This document shows positions 1-6,340 of a stretch of 64,000 nt of DNA, piece after piece. The notes beneath the pieces were generated by a model that made no database searches, was not told the origin of the DNA, and saw only the letters and a program-made list of their open reading frames with translations. Numbering within the stretch: the stretch's first letter is position 1; each line of letters starts with the position of its first letter. The stretch spans positions 1-64,000 of the forward strand of contig NZ_QSIL01000006.1 in NCBI RefSeq assembly GCF_003469185.1, given 5' to 3'. This DNA is from Collinsella sp. AM34-10. Its GTDB lineage: Bacteria; Actinomycetota; Coriobacteriia; Coriobacteriales; Coriobacteriaceae. A program made the translations under genes and the position numbers.

Positions 1-10
1 CACTGAATGT

Positions 11-230
11 GTCCATCCTCGCAGTATCCGGTTCTCAAGGTGCACGCCTTGCGGCTCATCCGGTCCCACCGGGCCGCGCGGCAAGGAGATATATTGCCAG
101 ACCGGAGGGGCCCCGGGGGCGGGAATCTGGGCCTCCACGGTTCCTACACAAATGAGGATGGGACCTTCTCTGTGAGAGACTAGAAAGAACAGGGCCGCGG
201 CCCCCCTATTAGAGCGGCCCTTCGGTTTTC
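11..230 (+). ncRNA. Putative stand-alone structured RNA
   Basis: No convincing reading frame covers this stretch, but it folds well on paper. A long-range closing helix pairs 11-20 (GTCCATCCTC) with 154-164 (GAGGATGGGAC, one bulged G). Inside it are hairpins at 36-51 (CAAGG/CCTTG), 60-72 (CCGGT/ACCGG), 80-98 (GGCAA/TTGCC) and an arm pairing 101-108 with 132-141. A GC-rich terminator-like hairpin follows at 191-221. No plus-strand gene lies downstream, which argues against a riboswitch and for a separate sRNA or the 3' end of a transcript from left of the window. No SRP RNA, tmRNA, RNase P or T-box signature motif was recognised. The family is unknown to me; the Collinsella-1 motif is one candidate to test. 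Confidence 0.45.
191..229 (+). terminator. Intrinsic terminator after the putative RNA
   Basis: AGGGCCGC (191-198) pairs with GCGGCCCT (214-221) around a 15-nt loop and is followed on the plus strand by TCGGTTTT. The T-run is on the plus side, so it would end transcripts coming from the left, convergent with the XRE gene. Confidence 0.5.
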
Positions 231-270
231 CAACGGTTAAGCTTCGGCCGCATTAATGGCTGTATACCCA

Positions 271-879
271 TTAGAAATGGGACATAGCAGCGTTAACGAG
301 TTCAAAAACGATTAGTCCAATAAGAGCCGCTGCGGCAAACTTGATGGCATTCGCAAGCTGTGGATGCTCGTAAGCCCAGCCCGTCCTCGTCTCTTCGCTG
401 TCCGCCTTCTTTCCGTCCAAGAAGTCGGATATCTCTTGATACGTCACCAAATCATTCTTCTTCTTGATATGTTCCGCTGCAAGCGCGCAGCACATTGCGC
501 CAGCACCAAAGACGCCTGCCAACACCATCGTCGGAACGCACTGGACCATCCCCCACCCGTGGTTTTGTTGCCACATGAGCCAGGCCATAGAGACGGTAAA
601 CGCAAGAAGCCCAGCCAACATCCCCGCACCCAAGCGATAGAGCGTGCCCCTATCGCGTTCAACCCTTTCTCTAATTATTGAAATGTCGCCTTTAACAAGC
701 TCGTCAATCGTTACATCCAGTTGTTCAGACAGCAGTAGGAGACTCTGGATGTCGGGGTACGTTTTACCGCGCTCCCAATTACTGATGGTCTGACGTGTTA
801 CAAAAATGCGCCTTGCAAGATCCTCCTGGGACAAACCAGCATCGAGTCGATACTGTTTAAGGTGTTTTGGCAGCTGCAT
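271..879 (-). CDS. XRE-family regulator with C-terminal membrane segments
   Basis: 202 aa. Residues 1-60 form an HTH_3 (Cro/C1-type) DNA-binding domain, with the typical stretches LSQEDLARRIFVTRQTIS and WERGKTYPDIQSLLLLSE. The rest holds three hydrophobic segments: about 82-103, 113-135 and 178-198. The protein is therefore probably a membrane-tethered transcription regulator. The start follows GAAGGGAACGCC on the minus strand. It stands alone between a putative RNA and the ribosomal protein operon, so its targets cannot be inferred from context. The regulator call is firm; the signal it senses is unknown. Confidence 0.85.
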   Translation of the reverse strand: MQLPKHLKQYRLDAGLSQEDLARRIFVTRQTISNWERGKTYPDIQSLLLLSEQLDVTIDELVKGDISIIRERVERDRGTLYRLGAGMLAGLLAFTVSMAWLMWQQNHGWGMVQCVPTMVLAGVFGAGAMCCALAAEHIKKKNDLVTYQEISDFLDGKKADSEETRTGWAYEHPQLANAIKFAAAALIGLIVFELVNAAMSHF

Positions 880-1102
880 GGCGTTCCCTTCGAATGCATC
901 TCAACTCTTATTGGGCGGCTACACAACAGAAGCCGGCAAGCAAAGCGTAATCCCAAAATCAAACCCATACGGATGGCTGCGCGCAGATTAGAGTGTCAAA
1001 AATCTTTGACACATACGCTACCTGCTCTTTCTTGCAACTCGGACGCTATCGAATTGATCGGTTTGGCTACGTCCCAAATCGATCACATCCCTAATCAATC
1101 AA

Positions 1103-1135
1103 AAAGGGGCGCTTCCGGATTGGAAGCGCCCCTTT
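1103..1135 (-). terminator. Terminator of infC-rpmI-rplT operon
   Basis: A 14-bp perfect stem (1103-1116 with 1122-1135, arm GGGGCGCTTCC) with a 5-nt loop lies just past rplT. Read on the minus strand it is followed by TTTTTGATT, a normal intrinsic terminator. Confidence 0.85.
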
Positions 1136-1151
1136 AAGATGCAAGAAGCAA

Positions 1152-1511
1152 TTAAGCCTCGAGAGCCTTCTTGGCAATGGCAGCCAGCTCGTTGAAGGAC
1201 TCGATGTCCTCGTAAGCCATCTGAGCCAGAACCTTGCGGTCGAGCTCGATGCCGGCAACCTTCAGGCCGTGCATGAACTGAGAGTAAGAGATGTCGTTCA
1301 GGCGAGCGGCAGCGTTGATGCGGGTGATCCAGAGAGAGCGGATTTCGCGCTTCTTGTTGCGGCGATCACGATACTGATACTGCAGGGAGTGCTGGACCTG
1401 CTCTTTAGCATGCTTGTAAGTACGCGAAGCGGCACCGTAGTAACCCTTCGCACGGTGCATAACGGTACGGCGCTTCTTCTTGGCGGCAACAGCGCGCTTA
1501 ATACGTGCCAT
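1152..1511 (-). CDS. rplT: 50S ribosomal protein L20
   Basis: 119 aa, the usual L20 length. It binds 23S rRNA early in large-subunit assembly and in many bacteria also represses its own operon. The N-terminus MARIKRAVAAKKKRR and the blocks RAKGYYGAASRTYKHAKEQV and RDRRNKKREIRSLWITRIN are diagnostic. It is the last gene of infC-rpmI-rplT on the minus strand, 46 bp after rpmI, with a strong terminator behind it. The gene order is the conserved bacterial one. Confidence 0.98.
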   Translation of the reverse strand: MARIKRAVAAKKKRRTVMHRAKGYYGAASRTYKHAKEQVQHSLQYQYRDRRNKKREIRSLWITRINAAARLNDISYSQFMHGLKVAGIELDRKVLAQMAYEDIESFNELAAIAKKALEA

Positions 1512-1557
1512 GTTCTATCAACTCCTAGACGGTAAAACGAAAAACGGGAACGCGAAC

Positions 1558-1749
1558 TTAGGCGAGACGCGACTTGATGACCTTGCGGTCGGCAGCGGCG
1601 ATCTCGGTCTCCTGACGGAAGCCGCGCTTACGCTTGGTGGACTTCTTGCTCAGGATGTGGCTCTTGAAAGCCTTGGCGCGCATAAGCTTGCCGGTGCCAG
1701 TCTTGCGGAAACGCTTCTTGGTGCCGCTGTGGGACTTCATCTTAGGCAT
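1558..1749 (-). CDS. rpmI: 50S ribosomal protein L35
   Basis: 63 aa, a typical length. The sequence begins [20 protein letters not shown] and is rich in Lys and Arg, as L35 is. It is the middle gene of the initiation factor 3/L35/L20 operon, 32 bp downstream of infC. The start is preceded on the minus strand by AAGGAG with normal spacing. Confidence 0.97.
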   Translation of the reverse strand: MPKMKSHSGTKKRFRKTGTGKLMRAKAFKSHILSKKSTKRKRGFRQETEIAAADRKVIKSRLA

Positions 1750-1781
1750 GAAATACTCCTTAATCGGTTACAGAACACTAG

Positions 1782-2336
1782 TTACTTGGTATCGCTTGCC
1801 GCTTTATCCTCATCGAAGGCGCCCTTAATCGGGGCGAGCAGCATAAGCATGTTACGGCCTTCCATCTTAGGCTTGGACTCGACCGTAGCGTAAGGCTTGA
1901 GATCCTCGGCGAGACGCTCGAGAACGTTAAGACCCTGCTCCGGGTGAGCCATCTCACGGCCGCGGAACATGATGGTGATCTTAACGCGTGCGCCCTTCTT
2001 GAGGAAACGCAGAACGTGGCCCTTCTTGGTCTCGTAATCGCCAACGTCGATCTTGGGTCGGAACTTCATTTCCTTGACCTCGACCTTAGACTGGTTCTTA
2101 CGAGCGGCCTTGGCCTTCATGGCCTGCTGGTACTTGAACTTACCGTAGTCCATGACCTTGCAGACCGGCGGCTCCGCGTTGGGAGCGATCTCGACCAGGT
2201 CGAGACCCTGATCGTCAGCGACGCGCTGGGCATCGCGGATGGCGAACAGGCCGAGCTGAGAGCCATCGACGCCAATCAAACGGCACGAAGATGCAGTGAT
2301 CTCGTCGTTGATGCGGGTGTCATCAGACTTAGCTAT
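1782..2336 (-). CDS. infC: Translation initiation factor IF-3
   Basis: About 184 aa. IF3 binds the 30S subunit and checks start codon-anticodon pairing. The N-domain carries DDTRINDEITA and the linker VCKVMDYGKFKYQ; the C-domain carries VKEMKFRPKIDVGDYETK and FRGREMAHPEQG. An in-frame ATG lies at 2351, but the strong ribosome binding site GGAGG (2345-2349) overlaps it and sits 8 nt before an ATA codon at 2336-2334. I therefore place the start at ATA. Rare starts (AUU in Escherichia coli) are a known basis of IF3 autoregulation. First gene of infC-rpmI-rplT. If the ATG were used, the protein would gain five residues. Confidence 0.93.
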   Translation of the reverse strand: MAKSDDTRINDEITASSCRLIGVDGSQLGLFAIRDAQRVADDQGLDLVEIAPNAEPPVCKVMDYGKFKYQQAMKAKAARKNQSKVEVKEMKFRPKIDVGDYETKKGHVLRFLKKGARVKITIMFRGREMAHPEQGLNVLERLAEDLKPYATVESKPKMEGRNMLMLLAPIKGAFDEDKAASDTK

Positions 2337-2349
2337 TTTCCCTACCTCC
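2334..2349 (-). promoter_or_regulatory. RBS and rare ATA start codon of infC
   Basis: GGAGG at 2349-2345 (minus strand), 8-nt spacer, then ATA at 2336-2334. The only nearby ATG (2351-2349) lies inside the Shine-Dalgarno itself and has no SD of its own upstream. The arrangement supports discrimination by IF3 against its own start codon. Confidence 0.6.
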
Positions 2350-2351
2350 AT

Positions 2352-2555
2352 TCATAAAAAAATAACCCGGCGCTTCTTTGCAACCAGGTCGTACACATAG
2401 ACATCCTCGATACGAGGAAGGGAATCTAAGTTGTATGACCAGTCAGCTGCTCATTGGCGCCAAAAGGTGGGAACCCTCGGGTTCCTCTTTAGGGCATTGC
2501 GGGAACAACGCCTTGCGAATAATAACACGTATAGTGCGCTATCACATTACGTACA
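2352..2555 (-). other. infC leader region with hairpins
   Basis: Between the tRNA-Leu terminator and infC lie about 200 bases with no gene. They hold a hairpin at 2404-2418 (TCCTCG/CGAGGA) and another at 2470-2485 (GGAACC/GGTTCC). Leaders of infC operons in other bacteria carry attenuators or L20-binding structures, but I could not match this one to a named family. Confidence 0.35.
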
Positions 2556-2580
2556 CGAAAAAGGGGGTCTTGACCCCCTT
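2556..2580 (-). terminator. Terminator of tRNA-Leu
   Basis: AAGGGGGTC (2561-2569) pairs with GACCCCCTT (2572-2580). On the minus strand the hairpin runs into CTTTTTCG just after the tRNA gene. Confidence 0.8.
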
Positions 2581-2599
2581 GAACGCTCAGTTGCATGTA

Positions 2600-2686
2600 T
2601 GGTGCCCGAGGCGAGACTCGAACTCGCACGTTGTTGCCAACGGTGGATTTTGAGTCCACTGCGTCTGCCAATTCCGCCACTCGGGC
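2600..2686 (-). tRNA. tRNA-Leu(CAA)
   Basis: 87 nt including an encoded CCA (2600-2602). The acceptor arm GCCCGAG pairs with CTCGGGC. The anticodon stem GTGGA/TCCAC encloses the loop CTCAAAA, giving anticodon CAA (codon UUG). A long variable arm, as in class II tRNAs, and the T-loop GTTCGAGTC are present. It is followed by its own terminator. Confidence 0.96.
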
Positions 2687-2725
2687 ACGTAATGCGTGAG
2701 TTAGTTTATCACAGCTTTCTGTTGA

Positions 2726-4237
2726 TTAGTCCGAAAATGGAACTTCGAGCATTTCGATGAGTTCGACCGTGCGGAGCATCTCACGCTGACGGCATCCGCG
2801 ACCGTCGACCGAAGCCTCACCCATCTGGTTATCGTAAGGGTCCTCGCGCATGCCGTCGAAAGAGGGCTCAAACTCTGCCTGGAATCGATTGTTGGCCACC
2901 ATACGCCACGGGTCGAGATTGCCAAAGTAGTGATGGCGGCGCCACTCCTCCCCCATCCTGCGAGCAGAAGATCCAAATGACACGTCGGCGTTGAGCCAAC
3001 CGGTCTGCGGCGTATAGAACTCTGCCCAGTCGTGCGGCCCCACCGAATCGGGCGCAACATACAGGCCGCTCTGCCAACGGGCAGGCACGCCCGCGATACG
3101 GCACATGGTGATGAACGTGAGCGCCATAACGCCGCAATCGCCACGGAGCGAATGCGCGCAGTCATCGGCAATAGATCCCAAAAGCAGGTACGGCGGCTGA
3201 TAGCGATAGTCGATATGCTGCGTCAGGTAATCATAGATAGCACGGGCGCGATCGAGCGGATCCTCGAGTCCGTCAACAACACCGGCCGTCAGCTGCTGCA
3301 GATACGGCGTGAATGCAATGTGCGGACGGTCCTCGGAAATATCTTCGGGCAACGGCGCGTCCATACAGGGATGCGCTGGAAGTGCACCCCCATAGATATC
3401 GCGATAAGCGGCATCGATTTGATAGCGATAGGTCACCGAGAATGTGCGATCGGTCGAGGAGACCCACGAGGCAGTACGCGCCGAGGCGCTCGCAGGAGCA
3501 ATGGCCCCCTCCGGCGTCATATCAAGTATCTCGACCTGGGACTGCTGGCGGCAGGCGGCGGCAACGGGAAGCCACGCGCGAACGGTCTCCCCCTCCAAAG
3601 CACCGGGGACAGACACGCATGCCTTAAGCGTAATGGTGCGAGACAGCCCGCCCTGCGACTCCATCTCCTCGAGCATCTGGTTGCGCAGCGCAATTCCATC
3701 CGCAGAATCGGGACGCAGACCCGGAACCTCCTTGGGATACACGCGCAAAGAATCAAGGAAGTTGTCAAGAACGAACAGCTCGCCATCGATAAAGCGCCAA
3801 TCGATACGCTTGCGGTCAATCAGGTCGTCAAACTGCTCTTCGGTAAACTCAGGCCACTCCTCGCGGATCATCTCGATAGCCCGATCACGCGACACCGAAA
3901 AATGAAGCGGCGTCTCGATCATGCGATACCGCTCGGCGCGAACGCAGGCAGCCAGCGAAGGCTCAGGGTTCTGCTCCAAAAGGCGATCGCAGGCGGCAAC
4001 AGCCTGCGTCAAATACCCGGCATCCTTAAGACGAAGAATCTCAGGCGGTAGCCCAATATCGAGATGGCGAAAATCATCACAGCAAACATCAACAGAGCAA
4101 CCAACAGGACCCTCGTCAATAACCTTCCCATCCGAAGGCAGCACATCAATAACAGCCACACCAAACTCCAAGTCATTCGAACTCCTGGAGTCCATTGTAA
4201 CGAGATAGAAAGAAAGCCCCAACAAGGGAGCCATCAA
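2726..4237 (-). CDS. Transglutaminase-like domain protein
   Basis: 503 aa from a TTG start; ATG codons at 4234 and 4195 are alternatives and none has a strong SD, so the N-terminus is uncertain. The C-terminal third is a transglutaminase core. The likely catalytic triad is Cys368 in RGDCGVMALTF, His402 in GPHDWAEFY and Asp418 in LNADVSFG, with an upstream YDYLTQHIDYRY helix. No signal peptide or membrane helix is obvious, so it is probably cytoplasmic. Such proteins are usually peptidases or amidases rather than cross-linkers. The N-terminal 250 residues match nothing I recognise. Monocistronic, ending just short of the tRNA-Leu gene. Confidence 0.8.
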   Translation of the reverse strand: MMAPLLGLSFYLVTMDSRSSNDLEFGVAVIDVLPSDGKVIDEGPVGCSVDVCCDDFRHLDIGLPPEILRLKDAGYLTQAVAACDRLLEQNPEPSLAACVRAERYRMIETPLHFSVSRDRAIEMIREEWPEFTEEQFDDLIDRKRIDWRFIDGELFVLDNFLDSLRVYPKEVPGLRPDSADGIALRNQMLEEMESQGGLSRTITLKACVSVPGALEGETVRAWLPVAAACRQQSQVEILDMTPEGAIAPASASARTASWVSSTDRTFSVTYRYQIDAAYRDIYGGALPAHPCMDAPLPEDISEDRPHIAFTPYLQQLTAGVVDGLEDPLDRARAIYDYLTQHIDYRYQPPYLLLGSIADDCAHSLRGDCGVMALTFITMCRIAGVPARWQSGLYVAPDSVGPHDWAEFYTPQTGWLNADVSFGSSARRMGEEWRRHHYFGNLDPWRMVANNRFQAEFEPSFDGMREDPYDNQMGEASVDGRGCRQREMLRTVELIEMLEVPFSD

Positions 4238-4266
4238 CGCCGCTGAACGGTACCTATAAAAATGAA

Positions 4267-4489
4267 TTCAGCCCAGTAACCCTGTAGCGAGTTAACAAAG
4301 GAGGCCCCGTTCACCCGGAGCTTTTCCCATTGCGCGACTTCTGGCGAAGCCAGTAGCCACCTTAATTCAGACTCGTAACCCTGCGGCGATAAACGAAGGA
4401 AGCCCCGTCCCCCGGAACTGTTTCCTTGGCGCGACTTCTGGCGAAGCCAGGTGAGCGCAAAGGAAACAGTGTAGGGGGACGGGGCTTCC
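4267..4489. repeat. Duplicated palindromic intergenic element
   Basis: Two related direct copies, 4267-4353 and 4366-4450, share blocks such as GTAACCCTG and a common 3' end CTTCTGGCGAAGCCAG. The second copy is completed into a nested cruciform. A 16-bp perfect arm (4398-4413 with 4474-4489) encloses an 11-bp arm (4417-4427 with 4460-4470), which encloses CTGGC-GAA-GCCAG (4438-4450). It lies downstream of fba and upstream of the transglutaminase gene and probably doubles as the fba terminator. It looks like a REP/MITE-type element, with the first copy degenerate. Confidence 0.75.
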
Positions 4490-4509
4490 GGCGGGAAGTT
4501 TAGCGACGC

Positions 4510-5376
4510 TTACGCCTTGTTGACGGAGCCAAACTCCTCCATGAGCTCCTTGGTGCGGGCAACGATGTTGTCGCGGCCAGGCTTGAGGAGCTTGCGGGGG
4601 TCAAAGCCCTTGCCCTGCTGATCCTTGCCAGCCTCGATGTACTCGCGAACGCCCTTGGCGAAGACGAGCTGCAGGTCGGTGTTGACGTTGATCTTGGAGA
4701 TACCCAGGGAGATGGCCTTCTTGATCTGATCCTCGGGGATGCCGGTGCCACCGTGCAGGACGAGGGGCAGGTCGCCGGTCTGGGCCTTAATCTCGCCCAG
4801 ACGCTCGAAGGAAAGGCCAGCCCAGTCGGCAGGGTACACGCCGTGGATGTTGCCGATACCGCAGGCGAGGAAGTCGACGCCCAGGTCAGCGATCTGCTTG
4901 CACTCAGCAGGATCAGCGAGCTCGCCGCTGGAGGTCACGCCGTCCTCGGTGCCGCCGATGCCGCCGACCTCGGCCTCGATGGACATGCCCTTGGAGTGGG
5001 CAAGCTCAACGAGCTCCTTGGTGCGGTCGAGGTTAAGCTGGAAGGTCTCCTCGTGAGAGCCGTCATACATGATGGACGTAAAGCCGGCCTCGATGCACTT
5101 GAAGCAGTCCTCGTAAGAACCGTGATCGAGGTGAAGGGCGACGGGAACGGTAACGCCCGTGGCCTCGACGGCAGCCTTGACCATGTCGGCGCAGACCTTG
5201 AAACCGCCCATCCACTTGGCGGCACCAGCGGTGCACTGAAGGATCAGCGGAGACTTGGCCTCCTCGGCGGCCTGGAGAATAGCCAGGGTCCACTCGAGGT
5301 TGTTGGTGTTGAAGGCACCGAGACCGTACTTGCCGGCCTCGGCCTTCTTGAGCATGTCTGCTGCGTTGACGAGCAT
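4510..5376 (-). CDS. fba: Class II fructose-1,6-bisphosphate aldolase
   Basis: 288 aa. A zinc-dependent aldolase that interconverts fructose 1,6-bisphosphate with dihydroxyacetone phosphate and glyceraldehyde 3-phosphate in glycolysis/gluconeogenesis. HLDHGS (about 82-87) carries the catalytic Asp84 and a zinc-binding His85. Further family marks are MSIEAEVGGIGGTEDG, the GIGNIHGVY loop, the phosphate-binding VLHGGTG and ISKINVNTDLQ. The start at 5376 was chosen over a longer in-frame extension because AGGAGG lies 8 nt before it. It is transcribed alone, toward the palindromic element at 4398-4489. Confidence 0.96.
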   Translation of the reverse strand: MLVNAADMLKKAEAGKYGLGAFNTNNLEWTLAILQAAEEAKSPLILQCTAGAAKWMGGFKVCADMVKAAVEATGVTVPVALHLDHGSYEDCFKCIEAGFTSIMYDGSHEETFQLNLDRTKELVELAHSKGMSIEAEVGGIGGTEDGVTSSGELADPAECKQIADLGVDFLACGIGNIHGVYPADWAGLSFERLGEIKAQTGDLPLVLHGGTGIPEDQIKKAISLGISKINVNTDLQLVFAKGVREYIEAGKDQQGKGFDPRKLLKPGRDNIVARTKELMEEFGSVNKA

Positions 5377-5570
5377 AAAAGAAACCTCCTGTAAGGTTGC
5401 TCCGATAACGCCTGAGATTTTACCACGGCGCACCCGAGCATAAACGTTCGTTTGTTCACGAATATCGTCCAAACAGACTTTTTTTAACCGTTTGCCCTAC
5501 GGAATCGACCCGTTGGGGAAAATAGCTTGACGTTTGGACGTTCCTCGTGCTTCGGAAGCTGACTATAAAG

Positions 5571-6254
5571 CTACACCTGCATGAAAGGGTTCTGCATGAG
5601 CTCGCGTGCCATGGTGGTCGAATCGCCATGACCGGTTAGGCAAACGGTATTGGGCGGGAGAAGCCGGGCGAGCTTGGAGAGCGAGCGCAGAATCGCCGCC
5701 TCGTCTCCTCCAGAAAGATCGGTACGGCCGTGCCCGCCGGGAAAGAGCGTGTCCCCCACGAAAGCAATATTTCCCTGCTCTGTTGCGGCGAATAGAACGA
5801 TGCCCCCCGGCGTATGCCCAGGCACCTCGATAACCTGCAGACAAATGTCGCCTAGTTCAATGGTATCGCCCTCGGCAAGCAGCCGCGTCGGCTCGCCTGG
5901 ATCGGGCGTCTCGATGCCCCACATCGCTCGCTGTTCCTCGATATTCGCATGCGGCACAGCTGCGTCCTTGCCGCACAGTTCGTACAGGGCGTCAGCGCCA
6001 ACGGCGGCACGAACTCCAGCGACACCGCCAACATGGTCGGCATGACCATGCGTGCAGACGGAACCGAGCACTTGCACATCAGGGCGTTCGGCTCGGATAT
6101 GCGCAACGAGGCTTTCGCCTTCCCAAGCGGGATCGATAATCAAGCATTCGCCACTCGAAATAACGGCGTAACTGTTGGTCTGGATGGGGCCGTTTACAAG
6201 CGCCTCAATCGAAGCCGTACCCCGAGGAGTTAAGTCCAAAGCCGCAGCGTCCAT
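5571..6254 (-). CDS. MBL-fold metallo-hydrolase (glyoxalase II-like)
   Basis: 227 aa. Metallo-beta-lactamase fold with the dinuclear metal motif THGHADHVGG (HxHxDH). Further metal-ligand regions are VPGHTPGGI, FVGDTLFPGGHGRTDL and the C-terminal CLTGHGDST. The small size and motif set fit the YcbL/GloB2-type thiolester hydrolases. The substrate cannot be read from sequence. It lies 86 bp downstream of the (p)ppGpp synthetase gene on the same strand and may be the third gene of recJ-rel-MBL. Confidence 0.88.
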   Translation of the reverse strand: MDAAALDLTPRGTASIEALVNGPIQTNSYAVISSGECLIIDPAWEGESLVAHIRAERPDVQVLGSVCTHGHADHVGGVAGVRAAVGADALYELCGKDAAVPHANIEEQRAMWGIETPDPGEPTRLLAEGDTIELGDICLQVIEVPGHTPGGIVLFAATEQGNIAFVGDTLFPGGHGRTDLSGGDEAAILRSLSKLARLLPPNTVCLTGHGDSTTMARELMQNPFMQV

Positions 6255-6340
6255 GCGTGCGCCCTCTTTCTATAAACGTCGAGGCACCAAACGATGCCTC
6301 GAACGTAGCCAATATCATTACTGTCGCGCGCTCGTTACGC

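Noticed and set aside
1..230. T-box or other riboswitch
   Set aside because: No AGGGTGG-type T-box motif and no downstream plus-strand gene to regulate.
2349..2351. ATG as the infC start
   Set aside because: The codon overlaps the only good Shine-Dalgarno and has no SD upstream; ATA at 2336 has ideal spacing.
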